A DNA stretch of 64,000 bases, from contig NC_045132.1 of assembly GCF_007655135.1 (NCBI RefSeq), positions 11,098,001-11,162,000 of the forward strand, given 5' to 3'. Both the position numbers and the translations under genes were made by a program. This DNA comes from Punica granatum (lineage: Eukaryota > Streptophyta > Magnoliopsida > Myrtales > Lythraceae). Every line of letters begins with the position of its first letter. The first letter of the stretch is position 1. This document shows positions 48,357 through 61,296 of the stretch, piece by piece. The notes under the pieces were generated by a model. That model saw only the letters and a program-made list of their open reading frames with translations, was not told the DNA's origin and made no database searches.

Positions 48357-49164
48357 GATGCAAATCGTAGCACGGCTTCAAGGGATCCAGTTCAAGTTTC
48401 GATTGGACCGATTACGCGAGCACGAGCAAAGGAGTTTAAAGATGAACTCAACGGCTTGATTCAAGGGGTTTGGGCTCAAGCAAATTCGTGGTGGCCCATT
48501 GGACATGAATCACGTGATCCACAAAGATCCATCAACATTATTCAAGTTATAGAAGATTCTGGACATGGCTAAATTCAGCAAGTGTTTAAGGAAGCTTCTA
48601 GAATATTTGATGATCAAGAGAAGATATCATCAGATTTGTTTAAAGTTTAAATCTCATGAAGATATTCTAGGGATATTTAGATTTCATATCTTTATAGATT
48701 ATGTCATATCTCCATCGATATTCTAGGTTTTATTTTCCTTATCTTTAGAGGAGATATGGCTAGATTAGGATTAGTTTGTGTCTATATAAATTCATCTTAG
48801 TCAATTTTTAGAAGAAATGAACATTCAGAAAATTGTGAGAGTATTCTCTTTGGTTCTTGAAGAACTAATTCGAACTTATCGGAAGTTTCCGTGGCGTTCA
48901 TCAACGACTTATCAAACGGCTTTCCACCACCGTTTGTGGCGTATTCATCGGCTTATCAAACGGCTTTCCATCACCGTTTGTGGCGTCTTCTTATATACCG
49001 AGGTTCTTGCTTCGTATTAAACAACGGGTTGAGGTCAGTTATACCGAGGTTCTTGTTTTTGTCGTAAACAACGGGTCGAAGGTTTGTCACTCAAATCTGA
49101 TTGTGGAACGATCTTGGGTTCCTTTAGCTGTCGAGTCTCGTCGTTCTTGGCGGGAATCGCATCA
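48357..49164 (+). repeat. Unit 1 left part: pol tail fragment and chromovirus LTR
   Basis: 48357-48570 encodes the GPITRARAKEFKDELNG tail without the rest of pol. The LTR-like part follows to GCATCA at 49164. A TATA box TATATAAA lies at 48783-48790. The LTR holds the 37-bp and 47-bp internal repeats also seen at 23900-24100. Confidence 0.75.
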
Positions 49165-49691
49165 GAAACCAATATTATAAATGTCAGGAATCACAAGTCA
49201 TCACACTTGCAGTATCGTCGAAGTTGCTACAGAACAGCTCAGAGAAAACCTCTCTCACAAAGTTGAATTAAAACCAATATGTCTTTTCTAAGGAGGCCAC
49301 ATGCCTATTTATAGAGAGATACTAGCTGATAACCTAAATGGGCTAATGGGCTCGACTAAAATAAATCCTAAGTGTAATGAGCCCAAAATGAAATAGGCCC
49401 AAGTAATTGAAAAGCAACTGAATTCAGCCCTTTGAACTTGGATCATCTTCTAATTAGATTTCTAGGATATGAACGGTTGTGGCTTCTAGTTCCACATGCA
49501 GCCCGCCCAAGAGCTTGACTACTCCTTCAAGGGCATGCAATAACATCCTTTGCATGGCTAGTTCGATTCGCTTGGTTCGTGCTCTTTTTCTTAGTCCAGC
49601 TAGCACGTGCAAGTCCCAATGCTCCACTTTATCCCATACCCTGTCATCCTGGAATGCTTCCACATGCCCGTGTGAAGGGTCCTCTAGCTGG
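49165..49691 (-). mobile_element. Inverted 3'-end fragment of another retroelement (unit 1)
   Basis: Read on the minus strand, a frame at 49454-49741 includes [17 protein letters not shown], reminiscent of the T-R-A-R-A-K tail found at the end of chromovirus pol. It is followed by non-coding sequence, a TATA box TATAAATAG (49305-49313 minus) and a presumed transcribed leader ending at CAATATTGGTTTC. This matches pol tail plus U3-R of an LTR element in reverse. The identity is inference from layout; no domain proves it. Confidence 0.45.
49305..49313 (-). promoter_or_regulatory. Minus-strand TATA box in the inverted fragment (unit 1)
   Basis: TCTCTATAAATAGGC on the minus strand is a strong TATA match. 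Equivalent copies lie near 53137, 57048 and 60913. It points left into the sense LTR whose own TATA box is at 48783. Confidence 0.55.
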
Positions 49692-52404
49692 ATCATATCA
49701 AAACGTGGCATCGAAGTTGATCCGAATAAGATTAAAGCCATCAGGGAGCTTCAACGAGAGGGAAAGCATGAGTCTGTCTATGCGCCGTTCCGGTTATACT
49801 TGTACCTAAGAAGGATGGGACGTGGAGAATGTGCGTTGATTGCCGAGCAATCAACAACATAACGGTAAAGTATCGTCATCCGATTCCTCGCTTAGATGAT
49901 ATGTTAGATGAGGTACATGGTTCTTGTGTAGTTTCTAAAATTGATTTAAAGAGTGGTTATCATCATATTAGAATGAAAGAAGGAGATGAATGGAAAACTG
50001 CCTTTAAAACAAAATACGGTTTGTATGAATGGTTAGTTATGCCTTTTGATTTGACTAATGCTCCAAGCACTTTTATGAGACTTATGAATCATGTTTTGCG
50101 TGCATTTATAGGTAGATTTGTGGTTGTCTACTTTGATGATATACTCGTTTACAGCAAAAACTTAGATGATCATAAGGTACATTTGAAATCTGTTTTAGAT
50201 GTGCTTAGGAAGGAAAAGTTATTTGCTAATATGAAGAAGTGTACTTTTTGCACCGATAATCTTTTATTTTTGGGATTTGTTGTTAGTGCACAAGGTATAC
50301 AAGTTGATGAGGAGAAGGTACGTGCAATCCAAGAGTGGCCTAGTCCCACAAGTGTAAGTAATGTTCGTAGTTTTCATGGACTTGCTAGTTTCTACCAGCG
50401 GTTCGTGAAGGACTTTAGTAGCATAGCAGCACCACTTACTGAAGTGATCAAGAAAAACGTTGGATTTAGATGGGGAGAAGAACAAGAGAAGGCGTTTCAG
50501 CTAATCAAAGAGAAGCTGACCAACGCTCCTTTATTATCTTTACCTAACTTTTCTAAAACTTTTGAGATTGAATGTGATGCTTCAGGTGTTGGTATAGGTG
50601 CAGTTCTCATGCAGGAAAGACGACCAATTGCTTACTTCAGCGAAAAATTAAGCGGGGCAGCCTTAAACTATCCAACTTATGATAAAGGGTTGTATGCATT
50701 GGTTCGAGCTTTAGAGGCGTGGCAGCACTACCTATGGCCTAAGGAGTTTGTGATACACACCGATCATGAGTCCTTGAAACACTTGAAGGGTCAACACAAA
50801 CTAAACAAAAGACATGCCCGATGGGTGGAGTTCATTGAGACGTTTCCATACGTCATTCGGTATATGCAAGGTAAGGAGAATGTGGTCGCCGATGCACTTT
50901 CTCGCAGATATACATTACTCTCTACACTTGATGCAAAATTGCTTGGTTTTGAGCACATTAAAAATTTATATGCTGATGACCATGAATTTTGTGAAGAATA
51001 TCGGGCTTGTTAGAAAATCTCTTGTGATAAGTTCTTTAGGCATGATGGGTTTCTGTTTCGAGAGAATAAGTTATGCGTGCCTAATTGTTCCCTGAGAGAG
51101 TTATTAATGCAGGAATCACATGGTGGGGGATTAATGGGATATTTTGGAGTTGCAAAGACTTTAGCTATTTTGCAAGAACACTTCTATTGGCCACATATCA
51201 AAAGAGATGTTGAGAGAATTTGTAGTAGATGCATTACGTGTAGGCAAGCTAAATCCAGATTGCAGCCTAACGGTTTGTATACTCCTTTATCAATTTCTAA
51301 TGAGCCTTGGATTGATATTTCAATGGATTTTGTGTTAGGATTACCTAGGACTAAACGTGGGAGAGATTCAATTTTTGTGGTTGTGGATAGATTTTCTAAG
51401 ATGACACACTTTATTCCATGTCACAAAACGGATGATACTTGGCATGTTTCTTATTTGTTCTTTAGGGAGATTGTGAGGTTACATGGCATGCTTAGAACAA
51501 TTGTTTCGGATAGAGATGCTAAGTTCTTGAGCTATTTTTGGAAGACTTTGTGGTGTAAGTTAGGTACTAAGCTGTTGTTTTCTACTACTTGTCACCCACA
51601 AACTGATGGTCAAACGGAAATAGTAAATAGAACTTTGTCTACTTTGTTGAGGGCAATCATAAAAAAGAACATTAAAACATAGGAAGAGTGTTTACCACAT
51701 GTTGAGTTTATTTATAACAGATATGTTCATTCCACTACTAAATTTTCACCATTTGAAGTTGTTTATGGATTTAATCCTTTTACTCCATTGGATTTATCTC
51801 CTTTACCTTTGACTGAGCATGTTAATTTAGAGGGCAAAAAGAAAGCTGAATTTGTCGAGCAGATTAATGAGAAAACAAGAATCAACATTGAGCGAAGTAC
51901 GGAGTAGTATACAAAACATGCCAACAAGGGCCGTCATAAGTAGATTTTTGAACCCGGAATTGGGTTTGGTTGCATATGAGGAAAGAGAGATTTCCGGCGC
52001 AAAGACGTTCCAAACTACTTCCAAGAGGAGATAGTCTTTTTCAAGTCTTGGAGCTCATAAATGACAATGCTTATAAACTAGACTTACCTAGTGAGTACAA
52101 TGTAAGTGCTACTTTTAATGTTGTTGATTTGCTTCATTTTGATGTAGGTGATGATTTGATGACAAATCCTTTTCAAGAGGAGGGGAATGATGCAAATCGT
52201 AGCACGGCTTCAAGGGATCCAGTTCAAGTTCCGATTGGACCGATTACGCGAGCACGAGCAAAGGAGTTTAAAGATGAACTCAACGGCTTGATTCAAGAGG
52301 TTTGGGCTCAAGCAAATTCGTGGAGGCCCATTGGACACGAATCACGTGATCCACAAAGATCCATCAACATTATTCAAGTTATAGAAGATTCCGGACAAGG
52401 CTAA
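49692..52404 (+). pseudogene. Unit 1 chromovirus RT-RNase H-integrase
   Basis: It begins with a scrap encoding [14 protein letters not shown], the end of an RT from another element, fused to LQR of the chromovirus RT. A 32-bp deletion near 49751 and an extra GTCT near 49772 shift the frame. RT-RNase H is then open at 49829-51013 with YFDDILVYS intact. MPFDLTNAP replaces MPFGLTNAP, and RNase H reads YDKGLYAL for [11 protein letters not shown] at 51011 replaces GAG. Integrase is open at 51077-51682 with DISMDF, VSDRD and QTDGQTE, and ends at TAG 51680 for tryptophan. TAGs at 51905 and near 51940 and a 1-base loss near 51957 follow. The tail 51970-52404 reads RGDSLFQVL where the GPF module is expected. 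Confidence 0.88.
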
Positions 52405-52996
52405 ATTCAGCAAGTGTTTGAGGAAGCTTCTAGAATATTTGATGATCAAGAGAAGATATCATCAAATTTGTTTAAAGTTTAAATCTCATGTAGATATTCT
52501 AGGGATATTTAGATTTCATATCTTTATAAGTTATGTCATATCTCCATCGATATTCTAGGTTTTATTTTCCTTATCTTTAGAGGAGATATGGCTAGATTAG
52601 GATTAGTTTGTGTCTATATAAATTCATCTTAGTCAATTTTTAGAAGAAATAAACATTCAGAAAATTGTGAGAGTATTCTCTTTGTTTCTTGAAGAACTAA
52701 TTCGAACTTATCGGAAGTTTCCGTGGCGTTCATCAACGATTTATCAAACGGCTTTCCACCACCGTTTGTGGCGTATTCATCGACTTATCAAACGGCTTTC
52801 CATCACCGTTTGTGGCGTCTTCCTATATACCGAGGTTCTTGCTTCGTATTAAACAACGGGTTGAGGTCAGTTATACCGAGGTTCTTGTTTTTGTCGTAAA
52901 CAACGGGTCGAAGGTTTGTCACTCAAATCTGATTGTGGAACGATCTTGGGTTCCTTTAGCTGTCGAGTCTCGTCGTTCTTGGCGGGAATCGCATCA
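52405..52996 (+). repeat. Unit 2 chromovirus LTR region
   Basis: It has the same content as in unit 1, with TATATAAA near 52615 and the end GCATCA at 52996. It differs from unit 1 by scattered bases only. Confidence 0.75.
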
Positions 52997-53521
52997 GAAA
53001 CCAATATTATAAATGACAGGAATCACAAGTCATCACACTTGCAGTATCGTCGAAGTTGCTACAGAACAACTCAGAGAAAACCTCTCTCACAAAGTTGAAT
53101 GAAAACCAATATGACTTTTCTAAGGAGGCCACATGCCTATTTATAGAGAGATACTAGCTGATAACCTAAATGGGCTAATGGGCTCGACTAAAATAAATCC
53201 TAAGTGTAATGAGCCCAAAATGAAATAGGCCCAAGTAATTGAAAAGCAACTGAATTCAGCCCTTTGAACTTGGATCATCTTCTAATTAGATTTCTAGGAT
53301 ATGAACGGTTGTGGCTTCTAATTCCACATGCAGCCCGCCCAAGAGCTTGACTACTCCTTCATGGGCATGCAATAACATCCTTTGCATGGCTAGTTCGATT
53401 CGCTTGGTTCGTGCTCTTTTTCTTAGTCCAGCTAGCACGTGCAAGTCCCAATGCTCCACTTTATCCCATACCCCGTCATCCTGGAATGCTTCCACATGCC
53501 CGTGTGAAGGGTCCTCTAGCT
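52997..53521 (-). mobile_element. Inverted retroelement 3'-end fragment (unit 2)
   Basis: It is a copy of 49165-49691 with a few substitutions. The minus-strand frame 53286-53573 and TATA near 53137 are kept. Conservation reflects array duplication, not selection for a protein. Confidence 0.45.
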
Positions 53522-56268
53522 GGATCATATCAGAACGTGGCATCGAAGTTGATCCGAAAAAGATTAAAGCCATCAGGGAGCTTCAACGGCAGGTAAGTGA
53601 GTTGTTGGAGAAAGGATACGTGAGGGAAAGCATGAGTCTGTCTATGCGCCGTTCCGGTTATACTTGTACCTAAGAAGGATGGGACGTGGAGAATGTGCGT
53701 TGATTGCCGAGCAATCAACAACATAACGGTAAAGTATCGTCATCCTATTCCTCGCTTAGATGATATGTTAGATGAGCTACATGGTTCTTGTGTAGTTTCT
53801 AAAATTGATTTAAAGAGTGGTTATCATCATATTAGAATGAAAGAAGGAGATGAATGGAAAACTGCCTTTAAAACAAAATACGGTTTGTATGAATGGTTAG
53901 TTATGCCTTTTGATTTGACTAATGCTCCAAGCACTTTTATGAGACTTATGAATCATGTTTTGCGTGCATTTATAGGTAGATTTGTGGTTGTCTACTTTGA
54001 TGATATACTCGTTTACAGCAAAAACTTAGATGATCATAAGGTACATTTGAAATCTGTTTTAGATGTGCTTAGGAAGGAAAAGTTATTTGCTAATATGAAG
54101 GAGTGTACTTTTTGCACCGATAATCTTTTATTTTTGGGATTTGTTGTTAGTGCACAAGGTATACAAGTTGATGAGGAGAAGGTACGTGCAATCTAAGAGT
54201 GGCCTAGTCCCACAAGTGTAAGTAATGTTCGTAGTTTTCATGGACTTGCTAGTTTCTACCAGCGGTTCGTGAAGGACTTTAGTAGCATAGCAGCACCACT
54301 TACTGAAGTGATCAAGAAAAACGTTGGATTTAGATGGGGAGAAGAACAAGAGAAGGCGTTTCAGCTAATCAAAGAGAAGCTGACCAACGCTCCTTTATTA
54401 TCTTTACCTAACTTTTCTAAAACTTTTGAGATTGAATGTGATGCTTCAGGTGTTGGTATAGGTGCAGTTCTCATGCAGGAAAGACGACCAATTGCTTACT
54501 TCAGCGAAAAATTAAGCGGGGCAGCCTTAAACTATCCAACTTATGATAAAGGGTTGTATGCATTGGTTCGAGCTTTAGTGGCGTGGCAGCACTACCTATG
54601 GCCTAAGGAGTTTGTGATACACACCGATCATGAGTCCTTGAAACACTTGAAGGGTCAACACAAACTAAACAAAAGACATGCCCGATGGGTGGAGTTCATT
54701 GAGACGTTTCCATAAGTCATTCGGTATATGCAAGGTAAGGAGAATGTGGTCGCCGATGCACTTTCTCGCAGGTATGCATTACTCTCTACACTTGATGCAA
54801 AATTGCTTGGTTTTGAGCACATTAAAAATTTATATGCTGATGACCATGAATTTTGTGAAGAATATCGGGCTTGTTAGAAAATCTCTTGTGATAAGTTCTT
54901 TAGGCATGATGGGTTTCTGTTTCGAGAGAATAAGTTATGCATGCCTAATTGTTCCCTGAGAGAGTTATTAATGCTGGAATCACATGGTGGGGGATTAATG
55001 GGATATTTTGGAGTTGCAAAGACTTTAGCTATTTTGCAAGAACACTTCTATTGGCCACATATCAAAAGAGATGTTGAGAGAATTTGTAGTAGATGCATTA
55101 CGTGTAGGCAAGCTAAATCCAGATTGCAGCCTAACGGTTTGTATACTCCTTTATCAATTTCTAATGAGCCTTGGATTGATATTTCAATGGATTTTGTGTT
55201 AGGATTACCTAGGACTAAACGTGGGAGAGATTCAATTTTTGTGGTTGTGGATAGATTTTCTAAGATGACACACTTTATTCCATGTCACAAAACGGATGAT
55301 GCTTGGCATGTTGCTTATTTGTTCTTTAGGGAGATTGTGAGGTTACATGGCATGCTTAGAACAATTGTTTCGGATAGAGATGCTAAGTTCTTGAGCTATT
55401 TTTGGAAGACTTTGTGGTGTAAGTTATGTACTAAGCTGTTGTTTTCTACTACTTGTCACCCACAAACTGATGGTCAAACGGAAATAGTAAATAGAACTTT
55501 GTCTACTTTGTTGAGGGCAATCATAAAAAAGAACATTAAAACATAGGAAGAGTGTTTACCACATGTTGAGTTTATTTATAACAGATATGTTCATTCCACT
55601 ACTAAATTTTCACCATTTGAAGTTGTTTATGGATTTAATCCTTTTACTCCATTGGATTTATCTCCTTTACCTTTGACTGAGCATGTTAATTTAGAGGGCA
55701 AAAAGAAAGCTGAATTTGTCGAGCAGATTAATGAGAAAACAAGACTCAACATTGAGCGAAGTACGGAGTAGTATACAAAACATGCCAACAAGGGCCGTCA
55801 TAAGTAGATTTTTGAACCCGGAATTGGGTTTGGTTGCATATGAGGAAAGAGAGATTTCCGGCGCAAAGACGTTCCAAACTACTTCCAAGAGGAGATAGTC
55901 TTTTTCAAGTCTTGGAGCGCATAAATGACAATGCTTATAAACTAGACTTACCTAGTGAGTACAATGTAAGTGCTACTTTTAATGTTGTTGATTTGCTTCA
56001 TTTTGATGTAGGTGATGATTTGATGACAAATCCTTTTCAAGAGGAGGGGAATGATGCAAATCGTAGCACGGCTTCAAGGGATCCAGTTCAAGTTCCGATT
56101 GGACCGATTACGCGAGCACGAGTAAAGGAGTTTAAAGATGAACTCAACGGCTTGATTCAAGAGGTTTGGTCTCAAGCAAATTCGTGGAGGCCCATTGGAC
56201 ACGAATCACGTGATCCACAAAGATCCATCAACATTATTCAAGTTATAGAAGATTCCGGACAAGGCTAA
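53522..56268 (+). pseudogene. Unit 2 chromovirus RT-RNase H-integrase
   Basis: The RT scrap joins [18 protein letters not shown] without the unit 1 deletion. The extra GTCT still shifts the frame near 53640. RT is open from 53693 but stops at TAA 54194 (CAA elsewhere), a lesion private to this unit. RNase H continues at 54269-54715 with YDKGLYAL, and TAA at 54713 replaces TAC, shared with unit 3. Integrase is at 54941-55546. TAG for GAG near 54875 and TAG for TGG at 55544 are shared with other units. The tail is at 55834-56268. Confidence 0.88.
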
Positions 56269-56907
56269 ATTCAGCAAGTGTTTGAGGAAGCTTCTAGAAT
56301 ATTTGATGATCAAGAGAAGATATCATCAAATTTGTTTAAAGTTTAAATCTCATGTAGATATTCTAGGGATATTTAGATTTCATATCTTTATGGATTATGT
56401 CATATCTCCATCGATATTCTAGGTTTTATTTTCCTTATCTTTAGAGGAGATATGGCTAGATTAGGATTAGTTTGTGTCTATATAAATTCATCTTAGTCAA
56501 TTTTTAGAAGAAATAAACATTCAGAAAATTGTGAGAGTATTCTCTTTGTTTCTTGAAGAACTAATTCGAACTTATCGGAAGTTTCCGTGGCGTTCATCAA
56601 CGACTTATCAAACGGCTTTCCACCACCGTTTGTGGCGTATTCATCGACTTATCAAACGGCTTTCCATCACCGTTTGTGGCGCCTTCCTATATACCGAGGT
56701 TCTTGCTTCGTATTAAACAACGGGTTGAGGTCAGTTATACCGAGGTTCTTGTTTTTGTCGTAAACAACGGGTTGAGGTCAGTTATACCGAGGTTCTTGTT
56801 TTTGTCGTAAACAACGGGTCGAAGGTTTGTCACTCAAATCTGATTGTGGAACGATCTTGGGTTCCTTTAGCTGTCGAGTCTCGTCGTTCTTGGCGGGAAT
56901 CGCATCA
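56269..56907 (+). repeat. Unit 3 chromovirus LTR region with extra 47-bp copy
   Basis: TATATAAA lies near 56480. The block GTTGAGGTCAGTTATACCGA to AACAACGGG is present one extra time at 56726-56820, explaining why this unit is 47 bp longer. This looks like replication slippage or unequal exchange within the LTR. Confidence 0.78.
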
Positions 56908-57432
56908 GAAACCAATATTATAAATGTCAGGAATCACAAGTCATCACACTTGCAGTATCGTCGAAGTTGCTACAGAACAGCTCAGAGAAAACCTCTCTCA
57001 CAAAGTTGAATGAAAACCAATATGTCTTTTCTAAGGAGGCCACATGCCTATTTATAGAGAGATACTAGCTGATAACCTAAATGGGCTAATGGGCTCGACT
57101 AAAATAAATCCTAAGTGTAATGAGCCCAAAATGAAATAGGCCCAAGTAATTGAAAAGCAACTGAATTCAGCCCTTTGAACTTGGATCATCTTCTAATTAG
57201 ATTTCTAGGATATGAACGGTTGTGGCTTCTAGTTCCACATGCAGCCCGCCCAAGAGCTTGACTACTCCTTCATGGGCATGCAATAACATCCTTTGCATGG
57301 CTAGTTCGATTCGCTTGGTTCGTGCTCTTTTTCTTAGTCCAGCTAGCACGTGCAAGTCCCAATGCTCCACTTTATCCCATACCCCGTCATCCTGGAATGC
57401 TTCCACATGCCCGTGTGAAGGGTCCTCTAGCT
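56908..57432 (-). mobile_element. Inverted retroelement 3'-end fragment (unit 3)
   Basis: It is a copy of the unit 1 and 2 fragments, with minus-strand frame 57197-57484 and TATA near 57048. No independent evidence of function. Confidence 0.45.
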
Positions 57433-60179
57433 GGATCATATCAGAACGTGGCATCGAAGTTGATCCGAAAAAGATTAAAGCCATCAGGGAGCTTCAACGG
57501 CAGGTAAGTGAGTTGTTGGAGAAAGGATACGTGAGGGAAAGCATGAGTCTGTCTATGCGCCGTTCCGGTTATACTTGTACCTAAGAAGGATGGGACGTGG
57601 AGAATGTGCGTTGATTGCCGAGCAATCAACAACATAACGGTAAAGTATCGTCATCCTATTCCTCGCTTAGATGATATGTTAGATGAGCTACATGGTTCTT
57701 GTGTAGTTTCTAAAATTGATTTAAAGAGTGGTTATCATCAGATTAGAATGAAAGAAGGAGATGAATGGAAAACTGCCTTTAAAACAAAATACGGTTTGTA
57801 TGAATGGTTAGTTATGCCTTTTGATTTGACTAATGCTCCAAGCACTTTTATGAGACTTATGAATCATGTTTTGCGTGCATTTATAGGTAGATTTGTGGTT
57901 GTCTACTTTGATGATATACTCGTTTACAGCAAAAACTTAGATGATCATAAGGTACATTTGAAATCTGTTTTAGATGTGCTTAGGAAGGAAAAGTTATTTG
58001 CTAATATGAAGAAGTGTACTTTTTGCACCGATAATCTTTTATTTTTGGGATTTGTTGTTAGTGCACAAGGTATACAAGTTGATGAGGAGAAGGTACGTGC
58101 AATCCAAGAGTGGCCTAGTCCCACAAGTGTAAGTAATGTTCGTAGTTTTCATGGACTTGCTAGTTTCTACCAGCGGTTCGTGAAGGACTTTAGTAGCATA
58201 GCAGCACCACTTACTGAAGTGATCAAGAAAAACGTTGGATTTAGATGGGGAGAAGAACAAGAGAAGGCGTTTCAGCTAATCAAAGAGAAGCTGACCAACG
58301 CTCCTTTATTATCTTTACCTAACATTTCTAAAACTTTTGAGATTGAATGTGATGCTTCAGGTGTTGGTATAGGTGCAGTTCTCATGCAGGAAAGACGACC
58401 AATTGCTTACTTCAGCGAAAAATTAAGCGGGGCAGCCTTAAACTATCCAACTTATGATAAAGGGTTGTATGCATTGGTTCGAGCTTTAGAGGCGTGGCAG
58501 CACTACCTATGGCCTAAGGAGTTTGTGTTACACACCGATCATGAGTCCTTGAAACACTTGAAGGGTCAACACAAACTAAACAAAAGACATGCCCGATGGG
58601 TGGAGTTCATTGAGACGTTTCCATAAGTCATTCGGTATATGCAAGGTAAGGAGAATGTGGTCGCCGATGCACTTTCTCGCAGGTATGCATTACTCTCTAC
58701 ACTTGATGCAAAATTGCTTGGTTTTGAGCACATTAAAAATTTATATGCTGATGACCATGAATTTTGTGAAGAATATCGGGCTTGTTAGAAAATCTCTTGT
58801 GATAAGTTCTTTAGGCATGATGGGTTTCTGTTTCGAGAGAATAAGTTATGCGTGCCTAATTGTTCCCTGAGAGAGTTATTAATGCAGGAATCACATGGTG
58901 GGGGATTAATGGGATATTTTGGAGTTGCAAAGACTTTAGCTATTTTGCAAGAACACTTCTATTGGCCACATATCAAAAGAGATGTTGAGAGAATTTGTAG
59001 TAGATGCATTACGTGTAGGCAAGCTAAATCCAGATTGCAGCCTAACGGTTTGTATACTCCTTTATCAATTTCTAATGAGCCTTGGATTGATATTTCAATG
59101 GATTTTGTGTTTGGATTACCTAGGACTAAACGTGGGAGAGATTCAATTTTTGTGGTTGTGGATAGATTTTCTAAGATGACACACTTTATTCCATGTCACA
59201 AAACGGATGATGCTTGGCATGTTGCTTATTTGTTCTTTAGGGAGATTGTGAGGTTACATGGCATGCTTAGAAAAATTGTTTCGGATAGAGATGCTAAGTT
59301 CTTGAGCTATTTTTGGAAGACTTTGTGGTGTAAGTTAGGTACTAAGCTGTTGTTTTCTACTACTTGTCACCCACAAACTGATGGTCAAACGGAAATAGTA
59401 AATAGAACTTTGTCTACTTTGTTGAGGGCAATCATAAAAAAGAACATTAAAACATAGGAAGAGTGTTTACCACATGTTGAGTTTATTTATAACAGATATG
59501 TTCATTCCACTACTAAATTTTCACCATTTGAAGTTGTTTATGGATTTAATCCTTTTACTCCATTGGATTTATCTCCTTTACCTTTGACTGAGCATGTTAA
59601 TTTAGAGGGCAAAAAGAAAGCTGAATTTGTCGAGCAGATTAATGAGAAAACAAGACTCAACATTGAGCGAAGTACGGAGTAGTATACAAAACATGCCAAC
59701 AAGGGCCGTCATAAGTAGATTTTTGAACCCGGAATTGGGTTTGGTTGCATATGAGGAAAGAGAGATTTCCGGCGCAAAGACGTTCCAAACTACTTCCAAG
59801 AGGAGATAGTCTTTTTCAAGTCTTGGAGCGCATAAATGACAATGCTTATAAACTAGACTTACCTAGTGAGTACAATGTAAGTGCTACTTTTAATGTTGTT
59901 GATTTGCTTCATTTTGATGTAGGTGATGATTTGATGACAAATCCTTTTCAAGAGGAGGGGAATGATGCAAATCGTAGCACGGCTTCAAGGGATCCAGTTC
60001 AAGTTCCGATTGGACCGATTACGCGAGCACGAGTAAAGGAGTTTAAAGATGAACTCAACGGCTTGATTCAAGAGGTTTGGGCTCAAGCAAATTCGTGGAG
60101 GCCCATTGGACACGAATCACGTGATCCACAAAGATCCATCAACATTATTCAAGTTATAGAAGATTCCGGACAAGGCTAA
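57433..60179 (+). pseudogene. Unit 3 chromovirus RT-RNase H-integrase
   Basis: It has the extra GTCT, then RT-RNase H open at 57604-58626 with [18 protein letters not shown] and [11 protein letters not shown] near 58624 replaces TAC as in unit 2, and TAG near 58786 replaces GAG as in units 1 and 2. Integrase is open at 58852-59457, ending at TAG for TGG. The tail at 59745-60179 has RGDSLFQVL. It keeps HHQIR at 57735 (CAG), where units 1 and 2 read CAT. Confidence 0.88.
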
Positions 60180-60771
60180 ATTCAGCAAGTGTTTGAGGAA
60201 GCTTCTAGAATATTTGATGATCAAGAGAAGATATCATCAAATTTGTTTAAAGTTTAAATCTCATGTAGATATTCTAGGGATATTTAGATTTCATATCTTT
60301 ATAAGTTATGTCATATCTCCATCGATATTCTAGGTTTTATTTTCCTTATCTTTAGAGGAGATATGGCTAGATTAGGATTAGTTTGTGTCTATATAAATTC
60401 ATCTTAGTCAATTTTTAGAAGAAATAAACATTCAGAAAATTGTGAGAGTATTCTCTTTGTTTCTTGAAGAACTAATTCGAACTTATCGGAAGTTTCCGTG
60501 GCGTTCATCAACGACTTATCAAACGGCTTTCCACCACCGTTTTTGGCGTATTCATCGACTTATCAAACGGCTTTCCATCACCGTTTGTGGCGTCTTCCTA
60601 TATACCGAGGTTCTTGCTTCGTATTAAACAACGGGTTGAGGTCAGTTATACCGAGGTTCTTGTTTTTGTCGTAAACAACGGGTCGAAGGTTTGTCACTCA
60701 AATCTGATTGTGGAACGATCTTGGGTTCCTTTAGCTGTCGAGTCTCGTCGTTCTTGGCGGGAATCGCATCA
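60180..60771 (+). repeat. Unit 4 chromovirus LTR region
   Basis: It has the same layout as unit 2, with TATATAAA near 60391 and the end GCATCA at 60771. Confidence 0.75.
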
Positions 60772-61296
60772 GAAACCAATATTATAAATGTCAGGAATCA
60801 CAAGTCATCACACTTGCAGTATCGTCGAAGTTGCTACAGAACAGCTCAGAGAAAACCTCTCTCACAAAGTTGAATGAAAACCAATATGTCTTTTCTAAGG
60901 AGGCCACATGCCTATTTATAGAGAGATACTAACTGATAACCTAAATGGGCTAATGGGCTCGACTAAAATAAATCCTAAGTGTAATGAGCCCAAAATGAAA
61001 TAGGCCCAAGTAATTGAAAAGCAACTGAATTCAGCCCTTTGAACTTGGATAATCTTCTAATTAGATTTCTAGGATATGAACGGTTGTGGCTTCTAGTCCC
61101 ACATGCTGCCCGCCCAGGAGCTTGACTACTCCTTCATGGGCATGCAATAACATCCTTTGCATGGCTAGTTCAATTCGCTTGGTTCGTGCTCTTTTTCTTA
61201 GTCCAGCTAGCACGTGCAAGTCCCAATGCTCCACTTCATCCCATACCCCGTCATCCTGGAATGCTTCCACATACCTGTGTGAAGGGTCCTCTAGCT
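60772..61296 (-). mobile_element. Inverted retroelement 3'-end fragment (unit 4)
   Basis: This is the most diverged of the four copies (for example GTCCCACATGCTGCCCGCCC near 61097). The minus-strand frame 61061-61348 and TATA near 60913 are still present. Confidence 0.45.

Noticed and set aside
49454..49741. A 95-codon minus-strand frame present in all four chromovirus units
   Set aside because: Conservation follows from duplication of the unit. It overlaps the sense RT scrap, and I see no complete domain, so it is listed only as part of the inverted fragment.
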